Shown piece by piece: positions 1-6,990 of a stretch of 10,337 nt of DNA. Every line of letters begins with the position of its first letter. Within the stretch, counting starts at the first letter, position 1. The notes under the pieces were generated by a model that was not told the origin of the DNA, searched no databases, and was given only the letters and a program-made list of their open reading frames with translations. The position numbers and the translations under genes were made by a program. Origin of the DNA: Pseudomonadota bacterium (lineage in GTDB: Bacteria > Pseudomonadota > Gammaproteobacteria > Steroidobacterales > Steroidobacteraceae); assembly GCA_947454665.1 (NCBI GenBank), contig CANGMU010000067.1, positions 1-10,337 of the forward strand. The letters are read 5' to 3'.

Positions 1-690
1 GTTGATCATTTCGACTCCGACCGAGAAGGCCATCGCGAAATAGAGATAGGGTTTCGGGATGTGCAGCGCCAGGCCCTCGCCCATCAGCGCGAAGCCGACG
101 AGGATCAGGAAAGCCAGCGCCAGCATTTTCACCGTGGGATGGCGCTCGACGAAGGCCGAGATGGCCCCCGAGACGAGCATCATCACCAGCACGGCCGCCA
201 TGATCGAGGCGACCATCACCGGCACCTGGTCAGGCCGTGCGAGACCGACGGCCGTGAACACCGAATCCAGCGAGAAGACGATGTCGATGATCGCGATCTG
301 CACGACGATCACGGCGAAGCTCGCGAACACGCGCGTCTTGCGCGTATCCGACGCGCCCTCGAGCGTGTGGTGGATTTCCAGGACGCTCTTGGCCAGCAGG
401 AACAGACCGCCACCGAAGAGGATGAGATCGCGGCCCGAGAATCCCTTGCCGGCGATCTCGAACCAGGGCTGAGTCAGACGCATCAACCAGACGATCGAGA
501 ACAGCAGCGCAACGCGCGTGATCATCGCCAGCGACAGGCCCACGAGACGGGCCTTGTCGCGCCGGTTAGCCGGCAGGCGCCCGACCAGGATCGAGATGAA
601 GATGATGTTGTCGATGCCCAGGACGATCTCGAGGAGCGAGAGCGTCGCAAAGGCGATCCAGGTTTCCGGATCGGAAAGCAGCGACATCAT
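1..690 (-). CDS. TerC-family integral membrane protein (3' end outside window)
   Basis: TerC/YgdQ-type inner-membrane protein, 230 codons visible; the reading frame is still open at base 1. Seen: seven or so hydrophobic segments and the two family signatures, LEIVLGIDNIIF near residue 20 and DIVFSLDSVFTAVG near residue 136. Their acidic residues within the membrane are thought to handle metal ions. The visible part ends at the point matching residue ~228 of E. coli YgdQ (237 aa), so either only ~10 residues are missing or, as in YoaE/YegH, cytoplasmic CBS domains follow. Start: two adjacent ATGs (690, 687) and an in-frame GTG at 696. The GTG shares its first base with the secF stop (TAGTG). 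No clear Shine-Dalgarno is seen, so translation probably depends on ribosomes finishing secF. TerC proteins have been linked to Mn2+ export and, in Bacillus, to metal loading of secreted enzymes; the role here is inferred. Family is certain, substrate is not. Confidence 0.93.
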   Translation of the reverse strand, partial: MMSLLSDPETWIAFATLSLLEIVLGIDNIIFISILVGRLPANRRDKARLVGLSLAMITRVALLFSIVWLMRLTQPWFEIAGKGFSGRDLILFGGGLFLLAKSVLEIHHTLEGASDTRKTRVFASFAVIVVQIAIIDIVFSLDSVFTAVGLARPDQVPVMVASIMAAVLVMMLVSGAISAFVERHPTVKMLALAFLILVGFALMGEGLALHIPKPYLYFAMAFSVGVEMIN

Positions 691-695
691 TTCCA

Positions 696-1631
696 CTAGG
701 GCAGACCGTCCACGGCCTTCTTGGAGACGACCGGGAAAACGTGCTCGGCCTTGAGGCCGCAGTCCAGCGCGACGGTCGCGGAGATGTAGATCGAGGAGTA
801 GGTGCCGGCCAGGATGCCGATCAGCAGCGCCTCGGAGAAGCCGCGCAGCACGGGACCGCCCAGGAACAGCAAGGCCACCACGACGATCAGGGTGACGAGC
901 TTCGTCATGATCGTGCGCGAGAGCGTCTGGTTGATGGACTGGTCGAGGGCCACCGCGGGCGCCAGGCGCCGGTTAGCCTCGAAGCGTTCGCGGATGCGGT
1001 CGAACACGATGATGGTGTCGTTCAGCGAGTAGCCGACGACCGCCAGGATGGCCGCGACCACGGCGAGGTCGAAGGGCGTCTGGGTGATCGAGAAGATGCC
1101 CAGCACCAGGATCGGGTCGTGGAGGACCGCGAGGATGGCGCCCAACGACAGTCGCCAGGTGTGGAAGCGCGACGCCACGTAGACGAACACCAGCAGCAGC
1201 GTGATCGACAGCGCCCAGATGGCGCTGTTGCGCAGTTCGTCGCCGACCTGCGGGCCGACGAAGATCGGCTGCTGCGTCTTCACTTCAGGATCGATCGTGC
1301 GCAGCGCCGCTTCGACTTTCTCGCGGACCTCTGGGCCCGTGGCGGTCGCATCGGGCGGCAGCCGGATGGCCACGTCGCGCGAAGAGCCGAAGCTCTGCAC
1401 GGCCGGTTCCTTGAAGCCCGCGTGCTCAAGCCCCGCGCGGATCGCATCGAGATTGGCCGCCTGCGGGAAGCTGGCCTCGATGGACAGACCACCCGTGAAG
1501 TCGATGGCGAGGTTCAGGCCCTTCATGAAGAAGGAGCCGAAGGAGATCACCATCAGGATGACGGACAAGCTGTACCAGAGCTTGCGCGTCGCCATGAAGG
1601 GGAAGTTGGTCGCCTTGGAAAAGAACTCCAT
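696..1631 (-). CDS. secF: Protein translocase subunit SecF
   Basis: SecF, 311 aa, partner of SecD in the proton-driven accessory complex that helps SecYEG move proteins across the inner membrane and keeps SecYEG and YidC associated. Seen: first membrane segment at about residues 18-36, then the family motif IDFTGG (43-48), a periplasmic domain to about residue 130, and a C-terminal block of five membrane segments. The block contains VVGYSLNDTIIVFDRIRE (about 198-215), the conserved RND-type segment whose Asp and Arg matter for proton coupling. The ATG at 1631 has a strong Shine-Dalgarno (GGGGGAG, 1640-1646) eight bases away. It lies 18 nt after secD. Length is normal for the family, and no key residue looks missing. 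Its TAG stop touches a possible GTG start of the downstream terC-type gene. Confidence 0.98.
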   Translation of the reverse strand: MEFFSKATNFPFMATRKLWYSLSVILMVISFGSFFMKGLNLAIDFTGGLSIEASFPQAANLDAIRAGLEHAGFKEPAVQSFGSSRDVAIRLPPDATATGPEVREKVEAALRTIDPEVKTQQPIFVGPQVGDELRNSAIWALSITLLLVFVYVASRFHTWRLSLGAILAVLHDPILVLGIFSITQTPFDLAVVAAILAVVGYSLNDTIIVFDRIRERFEANRRLAPAVALDQSINQTLSRTIMTKLVTLIVVVALLFLGGPVLRGFSEALLIGILAGTYSSIYISATVALDCGLKAEHVFPVVSKKAVDGLP

Positions 1632-1649
1632 GTCCGCTACTCCCCCGGA

Positions 1650-3527
1650 TCAGATCGCGAGCTTCGTGGGCTTGCGCTTGCCGCCATAGATCAGCGTGAT
1701 CAAGGCGCGGCTACCCATAAGCGAGGTGAACATCGACGTCAGGATGCCCAGCGTCAGCACGACCGCGAAACCGCGGATCGCACCGGTACCGAACACCCAC
1801 AGCACGAGGCCGGCGATGAGCGTGGTGACGTTCGAGTCGGCGATGGCCGAGAACGCCTTTTCGAAACCGGCGCGGATCGCTGCCTGCGGCGAGACCCCGA
1901 TGCGCAGTTCCTCGCGGATGCGCTCGTAGATCAGCACGTTCGCGTCAACCGCCATGCCGACGGTCAGCAGGATGCCGGCGATGCCTGGCAGCGACAGCGA
2001 GGCCCGCAGGCCCGGCATCGACAGCAGGCCGGTCAGCAGCACGACGTTGGCCAGCAGCACGATCGCCGCCACCACGCCGAACACACGGTAGTAGATGATC
2101 ATGAACAGGAAGACGCCACCCATGCCGATCAACAGGGCGTTGACGCCCTGGTCGATGCTTTCCTGGCCGAGCGAGGCACTGATCGCGCGCTCCTGCACGA
2201 TGAACAGCGGCGCAGCCAGCTGGCCCGAGCGCATCAGCAGCGCGAGCTCGCGGGCCTCGGCCTGGGTCAGGCCGGTGATGTTGAACTGGTTGGAGAACAC
2301 GCCGCGGATGGTCGCTTCGCTGATGACTTCCTGCGTCGTCGTGTCGCGCTCGACCTTCTCGCCACCGACATCGACGGTGTCGCGTCGCTTCTCGATGAAG
2401 ACGACGGCCATCGGCTTGCCGATGTTCGCGCGGGTGATGCGCAGCATCTCGTCGCCGGCACGCGCATCGAGGCGCACGGAGACGGCCGGACCGTCCTGCG
2501 AGGCCGACGACGAGGCGTCGACCAGCTGGTCGCCCGTGGCGATGACTTCACGCTTGAGCAGCGTCGGGCGCTTGTCGCCACGGTGGTAATACAGCTTGGA
2601 GCCGATCGGCGCGCGATTGCGGGCCACGGCCTCGGCGGGGTTGTTCTGGGTATCGGTGAGCCGGAATTCCAGCGTCGCGACCTTGCCGAGGATGTCCTTC
2701 ACTTCGGCCGAGTTCTGCACGCCAGGCAGCTGCACGTTGATGCGGTCGATGCCCTGCCGCTGCACGATCGGCTCGGAGACGCCGAGTTCGTTCACGCGGT
2801 TGCGCAGCGTGACCAGGTTCTGCTCGATGGCATTATCCTGGCGCTGGCGCACCTGCACGTCCGACAGGGCTGCCTCGATGTAACGTGAGCCGCCCACTTC
2901 GGTGACCGTGTAGGTCAGGTCGCCGACGACCTTGCGCAGCGCCTCGCGGGCGCCCTGCAGGTCCGCACCTTCCGGGAAGGAGATGCGCAGCGCGTTCACG
3001 TCGCTGCCGTTCAGGGCCACGGCACCCATGTCGTTGAAAGCGATCTTCTGGGCTGTCAGCGCACGGCGGAAATCCTGCTCGTAGCTGTCCAGCAGTTGGG
3101 AGACCGCGCCCTTCACGTCTACCTGGTAGAGCAGATAGAGGCCGCCCCGCAGGTCCAGGCCCAGCGGCATCGGCCGCAGGCCGAGCGCGCGGAACCACTC
3201 CGGTGCGCGCGGCGCGCTCGACAACGCGGACACGTAGGACGTGGCCAGGCCATCGTTCACCGCATCGCGCGCCTTGAGCTGCTCGGACACGCCCGGGAAG
3301 CGGATCATCAGCCGCCCGCCGTCCAGGTAGGACTTCGAGAAGGCGACGTCCCGCTTGCGCAGGAATTCTTCGACGCTCGATTGGCCGACCGCATCGATCG
3401 CGGCGCGATCCTTGCGAGCGACCTGCAGCGCGAGGTCTTCGCCGAAGAAGTTGGGGGCCGCGAACAAGAGCGCCACGAGGGTGACGATCGAGACGAGGAC
3501 GTATTTCCAGCGCGGGTATTCGAGCAT
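1650..3527 (-). CDS. secD: Protein translocase subunit SecD
   Basis: SecD, 625 aa, the larger subunit of the SecDF accessory complex, which uses the proton gradient to pull proteins out of the Sec channel on the periplasmic side. Seen: an N-terminal membrane segment (about 8-26) followed by the typical APNFFGED; the D1 motif LGLDLRGGLYLL (about 122-133); a long periplasmic domain with the conserved VNELGVSEPIVQRQG; and five membrane segments in the last ~170 residues. The segment GMAVDANVLIYERIREE carries the conserved Asp and Arg of the RND-like proton path. Length matches proteobacterial SecD. Start ATG at 3527 gives the usual short YPxWKY head; only a weak, distant AAGGG lies upstream, so reinitiation from yajC (40 nt upstream) may contribute. 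Nothing is truncated. Confidence 0.98.
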   Translation of the reverse strand: MLEYPRWKYVLVSIVTLVALLFAAPNFFGEDLALQVARKDRAAIDAVGQSSVEEFLRKRDVAFSKSYLDGGRLMIRFPGVSEQLKARDAVNDGLATSYVSALSSAPRAPEWFRALGLRPMPLGLDLRGGLYLLYQVDVKGAVSQLLDSYEQDFRRALTAQKIAFNDMGAVALNGSDVNALRISFPEGADLQGAREALRKVVGDLTYTVTEVGGSRYIEAALSDVQVRQRQDNAIEQNLVTLRNRVNELGVSEPIVQRQGIDRINVQLPGVQNSAEVKDILGKVATLEFRLTDTQNNPAEAVARNRAPIGSKLYYHRGDKRPTLLKREVIATGDQLVDASSSASQDGPAVSVRLDARAGDEMLRITRANIGKPMAVVFIEKRRDTVDVGGEKVERDTTTQEVISEATIRGVFSNQFNITGLTQAEARELALLMRSGQLAAPLFIVQERAISASLGQESIDQGVNALLIGMGGVFLFMIIYYRVFGVVAAIVLLANVVLLTGLLSMPGLRASLSLPGIAGILLTVGMAVDANVLIYERIREELRIGVSPQAAIRAGFEKAFSAIADSNVTTLIAGLVLWVFGTGAIRGFAVVLTLGILTSMFTSLMGSRALITLIYGGKRKPTKLAI

Positions 3528-3567
3528 GACGAGACGGGACCCTTGGGGTTCAGGCCGTGGGGATCAA

Positions 3568-3903
3568 TCAGGCGCTCTTGAAGGTGCCCTTCGGAACCAG
3601 CGAGGTCACCTGGCTGCGCTGCACGGTGATGCAGACGCCATTGGCGACTTCGAGGGACACGAAGTTGTCGTTGATCTCGCGGATCTTGCCGACGATGCCG
3701 CCGGCCGTGACAACCTCGTCACCCGAGGCAAGCTTCGCCAGCATGGCCTGGTGTTCCTTGGCGCGCTTCTGCTGCGGACGGATCAGCAGGAAGTAGAAGA
3801 CCACGACGAAGATCACGAGGATCGCGATCTGGCCAATGCCACCGCCCGGGGGCGGTGCGCCGGCAGCCTGGGCCTGGGCTTCGGAAATCAGGAAATTGGA
3901 CAT
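3568..3903 (-). CDS. yajC: Sec translocon accessory protein YajC
   Basis: YajC, 111 aa, a small single-pass inner-membrane protein that copurifies with SecDF-YidC. Seen: a short Ala/Pro/Gly-rich head, one strong membrane segment (about 24-42, ending FYFLLIRPQQKR, the family signature), and the small cytoplasmic domain with GDEVVTAGGIVGKI (61-74). The start at 3903 is chosen over longer in-frame options because a near-perfect Shine-Dalgarno (GGAGGA, 3912-3917) lies eight bases upstream and the protein then has normal family length. Longer versions would extend into tgt. It sits 29 nt after tgt and 40 nt before secD, the standard tgt-yajC-secD-secF order. YajC is dispensable in E. coli and its exact function is unsettled. 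Confidence 0.97.
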   Translation of the reverse strand: MSNFLISEAQAQAAGAPPPGGGIGQIAILVIFVVVFYFLLIRPQQKRAKEHQAMLAKLASGDEVVTAGGIVGKIREINDNFVSLEVANGVCITVQRSQVTSLVPKGTFKSA

Positions 3904-3932
3904 GGACGAGGTCCTCCGCGAAAAGTCCGCGA

Positions 3933-5063
3933 TTATGCCACAGGCGCGGGTTTGGCCCGCCGGGCGAGGGCATCCCGCGCGAAGCGGGCGAAATCCCCCT
4001 GGTCCAGGGCCTCGCGGATGCGGCGCATGAGGTCGAGGTAGAAGTACAGGTTGTGGATCGTGTTGAGGCGCGCGCCGAGGATCTCGTTGCAGCGGTCCAG
4101 GTGGCGCAGATAGGCCCGGGAATAGTTCGCGCAGGTGTAGCAGCCGCATTCCGGGTCGATCGGCCCGGTGTCGGACTGGTGGGCAGCATTGCGGATGTTC
4201 AGCACGCCGTCGTGCGTGAACAGATGGCCATTTCGCGCATGGCGCGTGGGCATCACGCAGTCGAACATGTCCACGCCGCGGGCCACGGCCTGGATCAGGT
4301 CTTCCGGTCGGCCCACGCCCATCAAGTAGCGCGGCTTGTCCGTCGGGATGTGTGGCTCGATGGCCTCGATCACGCCCAGGCGGACTTCTTCCGGTTCGCC
4401 GACTGCCAGGCCGCCGATGGCGTAGCCCGGGAAGCCGATCGCGACCAGCGCCTCGAGGGAGGCCTCGCGCAGCTGTGGATACATGCCACCCTGGATGATG
4501 CCGAACAGGTTGCCGCGCGGCGGAGCCGGGTCTTCGCGGTAGTAATGGCGATGGCCGCGGGCGGCCCAGCGCATGGAGCGCTCCATCGAATCGCGTGCCT
4601 GCTGTTCCGTCGCGGGCCAGGGCGTGCAGTCATCGAAGGCCATCGCGATGTCGGAGCCCAGCGCGCGCTGCACGTCCATCGAATCTTCCGGCGTCAGCCG
4701 CACCTCGCTGCCGTCGATGGGCGAGCGGAACTTCACGCCCTCCTCCGTGATCTTGCGCAGGTCCTTCAGGCTGAAGACCTGGAAGCCGCCGGAGTCCGTG
4801 AGGATGGGCTTGTCCCAGTGCATGAAGCCGTGCAGGCCGCCATGCGCACCGATGACGCCGGTGCCCGGGCGCAGCATCAGGTGGAAGGTGTTGCCGAGGA
4901 TGATCTGCGCACCGATGCCGGTGAGCTCCTCGGGCGTCATCGCCTTCACGGTGCCGTAGGTGCCCACGGGCATGAAGGCCGGCGTTTCAATCACGCCGCG
5001 ATCGAGGGTCAGGCGGCCGCGGCGGGCCGCGCCCTCGCGCCTCAGGAGTTCGAATTCGATCAC
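3933..5063 (-). CDS. tgt: tRNA-guanine(34) transglycosylase (Tgt)
   Basis: Tgt, 376 aa, swaps guanine for preQ1 at the wobble position of tRNAs with GUN anticodons (Asp, Asn, His, Tyr), the step before QueA in queuosine synthesis. Seen: the TPAFMPVGTYGTVKAMTPEE head; D90 in TDSGGFQVFSL, matching the acid/base Asp (E. coli D89); GGLAVGE; the nucleophilic Asp in DMFDCVMPTR near 265 (E. coli D264); and zinc ligands C306, C308, C311 and H337. All are intact. The start is GTG at 5063, one base after the TGA of the upstream secreted-protein gene (TGAAGTG), with no good Shine-Dalgarno. Translation therefore probably depends on reinitiation, which ties tgt output to that unrelated gene. The start matches the usual N-terminus of the family (x-x-FELL). 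Confidence 0.98.
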   Translation of the reverse strand: MIEFELLRREGAARRGRLTLDRGVIETPAFMPVGTYGTVKAMTPEELTGIGAQIILGNTFHLMLRPGTGVIGAHGGLHGFMHWDKPILTDSGGFQVFSLKDLRKITEEGVKFRSPIDGSEVRLTPEDSMDVQRALGSDIAMAFDDCTPWPATEQQARDSMERSMRWAARGHRHYYREDPAPPRGNLFGIIQGGMYPQLREASLEALVAIGFPGYAIGGLAVGEPEEVRLGVIEAIEPHIPTDKPRYLMGVGRPEDLIQAVARGVDMFDCVMPTRHARNGHLFTHDGVLNIRNAAHQSDTGPIDPECGCYTCANYSRAYLRHLDRCNEILGARLNTIHNLYFYLDLMRRIREALDQGDFARFARDALARRAKPAPVA

Positions 5064-5064
5064 T

Positions 5065-5838
5065 TCAGGGTTTCTGTGGTGCGAGGGTCACGCCGATCTC
5101 ACCCGCGGCGTTGACAGGGTTGCGCTGGTTCTCGAGGCAGACATATTCGATCAGCTCGGCGCCCGGGGCGGCGCGATGATAGGCCTTCGTGACCGTCCAT
5201 GGCTTGCTGAATGCCTTCGGGTCGACCAGCGTGATCTCGTCCTTGAGCAGGTTGTCGCCGTCGAGCCAGATGCGCTCCTTCACGACGAGCTCGCCCGAAT
5301 GCGGCAGGCCGGAGGATTCGAGGTTGGTCTCCGGCCGCATGCCGACCGTCGTGGCGACCAGCACGTCGCCGTCCCAGTGCCCCACCGACGTGCCATTGAA
5401 GGTGACTTCCACGTCATCCGCCGCAGGCAGGGGACGACCGTCGGTGAAGATGCGACGGGTCTGGCCGTTCCACTCCGCGAAGATGTTCACCTGCTGGGTG
5501 TTCATCATGATTTCCATCGGATAGGTCATCGTCATGATGCGCGGCATGCCCTGCGGCAGGCACCCGGCAGTCGGGTCTCCCGTCGGATGGCCCGCCGCCG
5601 CGTTATCGATGTGCCGCTGCCAGATGGCGCGGTATTCCGGCGTGAGCGGCGGATCCTGCTTCAAGCCCGGCGACACACCCTGGCGCCAGCCGATACCACC
5701 GCGGTTTTCCCAGATGCCGGTGAAGTCACGGCGCGACGCCGGCCGGTAGAGCGCGGGCTTCCAGGCCTCGGCGGCTTCAGCCAGCACGGGCGTGGCAGCG
5801 ACCAAAACCAGGAGCGTGAGCGAAAGACGTGAGCGCAT
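5065..5838 (-). CDS. Uncharacterised secreted protein, DFTGIW/GHWDGD family
   Basis: I cannot assign a function. From ATG 5838 the product is 257 aa with a clear Sec signal peptide (MRSR, hydrophobic 5-20, likely cleavage after VLA at 20 or AEA near 24), so it should be periplasmic or exported. Seen in the mature part: RRDFTGIWENRGG (36-48), LTPEY (65-69), GCLPQGMPR (92-100), IFTDGRPLP (130-138), SVGHWDGDVLVATTVG (151-166), GLPHSGELVVKER (177-189) and DPKAFSKPW (206-214). It has only two cysteines (C93, C234). I recall this motif set from a large uncharacterised family, often in many copies, in Steroidobacter-like bacteria, sphingomonads and Acidobacteria; its enzyme activity, if any, is unknown to me. 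A longer frame opens at GTG 5895 overlapping the queA stop, but it would bury the signal peptide. ATG 5838 has AGGGG seven bases upstream. The gene interrupts the usual queA-tgt adjacency. Confidence 0.85.
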   Translation of the reverse strand: MRSRLSLTLLVLVAATPVLAEAAEAWKPALYRPASRRDFTGIWENRGGIGWRQGVSPGLKQDPPLTPEYRAIWQRHIDNAAAGHPTGDPTAGCLPQGMPRIMTMTYPMEIMMNTQQVNIFAEWNGQTRRIFTDGRPLPAADDVEVTFNGTSVGHWDGDVLVATTVGMRPETNLESSGLPHSGELVVKERIWLDGDNLLKDEITLVDPKAFSKPWTVTKAYHRAAPGAELIEYVCLENQRNPVNAAGEIGVTLAPQKP

Positions 5839-5845
5839 GGTCGGA

Positions 5846-5850
5846 CCCCT
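5846..5850 (-). promoter_or_regulatory. Shine-Dalgarno that fixes the secreted protein's start
   Basis: On the minus strand AAAAAAGGGG ends seven bases before ATG 5838. The AGGGG core, preceded by an unstructured A-run, is a good ribosome site. It supports the shorter start with an N-terminal signal peptide over the GTG at 5895. Confidence 0.6.
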
Positions 5851-5891
5851 TTTTTCTTGTCCCCTGACGGTAGGAGAACCGGGCCGCGATG

Positions 5892-6932
5892 TCACGTCGG
5901 CGCGCGCGCGGCCTCCGGCGCCGGCGTCAGGAACATCGCATCCCCATAGCTGAAGAAGCGATAGCGTTCACGCACGGCATGCGCATAGGCGGCGAGGATG
6001 TGGGCATGGCCGGCGAAGGCCGACACCAGCATCAGCAGCGTGGACTCGGGCAGGTGGAAGTTCGTGACCAGCGCATCGACCACGCGGAAGCGATAACCCG
6101 GCGTGATGAAGAGCCGCGTATCGCCCGAGCCCGGCGCCAATTCGCCTGCCGCCGCTGCGGACTCGAGCGCGCGCAGCGCCGTCGTGCCGACGGCCACCAC
6201 GCGACCACCGCGTGCCCGACAGCGCTGCACGGCCTCGACCAAAGCGCCGTCCACCACAAAGCGCTCGGCATGCATCACGTGCTGCGACAGGTCGTCCACG
6301 CGCAAGGGCTGGAAGGTGCCGGCACCGACATGCAGCGTGACCTGCGCGCGCTCGACGCCCGAGGCAGCAATGCGGTCGAGCATCGGCGTATCGAAATGCA
6401 GACTGGCCGTGGGCGCCGCGACGGCGCCCGGCACGCGGGCCAGCAGGCTCTGGTAGCGGTCCTTGTCCTGCTCGTCCGGCGTGCGTGCAATGTAAGGCGG
6501 CAAGGGCATCTGGCCGTTGGCATCGAACCAGGCCAGCACCTCATCCGGCGTCTCGATTTCCCACAGGTCGCCATCGCGGCCGATGACCCGCAACGAGCCA
6601 CCCGTCGTCAGGATCTCGAGGTCAGGCTTGATGGCCTTGCTGGCGCGCAGGTGGACCAGCGCGCGGCGCGCGGCGAGAGGGCGCTCGAGGAAAATCTCGA
6701 CGCGACCGCCGGAGGGTTTGGCGCCGAATACGCGGGCCGCCACGACACGCGTGTCGTTGAAGACCAGGAGGTCGCCACCGCGCAGGCGGGCAGGCAGGTC
6801 GGCGAACTGCAGGTCCTGCAGGGCGCCGGTCGCGCCGTCGAGCGCGAGCAGCCGGCTCGCACTGCGCTCAGGCAAGGGAGCCTGGGCGATGAGCTCGTCA
6901 GGCAGTTCGAATTGGAAGTCGGCGCGGCGCAC
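5892..6932 (-). CDS. queA: S-adenosylmethionine:tRNA ribosyltransferase-isomerase (QueA)
   Basis: QueA, 346 aa, transfers and isomerises the ribosyl part of S-adenosylmethionine onto preQ1 already in tRNA, giving epoxyqueuosine. It acts directly after Tgt. Seen: FQFELPDELIAQ at the N-terminus, PERSASRLL (21-29), LLVFNDTRVVAARVFG, a central YQSLLARVPGAVAAPTASLHF, HVGAGTFQPLR, and the C-terminal NFHLPESTLLMLVSAFAG and RYRFFSYGDAMFL blocks, all family signatures. The GTG at 6932 is chosen because it gives the normal N-terminus and length (E. coli 356 aa). The frame stays open upstream to 7049, but that part is an Arg-rich read-through overlapping the PDZ gene. Shine-Dalgarno is weak. The gap to the upstream PDZ gene is 58 nt; the downstream gene is not tgt, as is usual, but an inserted secreted-protein gene. 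Confidence 0.96.
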   Translation of the reverse strand: MRRADFQFELPDELIAQAPLPERSASRLLALDGATGALQDLQFADLPARLRGGDLLVFNDTRVVAARVFGAKPSGGRVEIFLERPLAARRALVHLRASKAIKPDLEILTTGGSLRVIGRDGDLWEIETPDEVLAWFDANGQMPLPPYIARTPDEQDKDRYQSLLARVPGAVAAPTASLHFDTPMLDRIAASGVERAQVTLHVGAGTFQPLRVDDLSQHVMHAERFVVDGALVEAVQRCRARGGRVVAVGTTALRALESAAAAGELAPGSGDTRLFITPGYRFRVVDALVTNFHLPESTLLMLVSAFAGHAHILAAYAHAVRERYRFFSYGDAMFLTPAPEAARAPT

Positions 6933-6990
6933 GGGGCGCGAAAGATAGGGCCCCGGCGCCGGACTGGCCAATCCTGTCGTCAGCCGCCGG

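Noticed and set aside
741..2888. Very long plus-strand open frame (715 codons) opposite secF and secD
   Set aside because: It is antisense to two certain genes. It is rich in Asp, Arg, Gln and His, as expected when GC-rich codons are read backwards, and shows no domain.
3855..5114. Plus-strand open frame (419 codons) opposite tgt and yajC
   Set aside because: Complement of well-identified genes, with low-complexity composition and no recognisable motif.
5839..5895. GTG 5895 as start of the secreted protein, overlapping the queA stop (GTGA)
   Set aside because: Tempting as coupled translation, but it would place 19 residues before a clear signal peptide; ATG 5838 has its own ribosome site.
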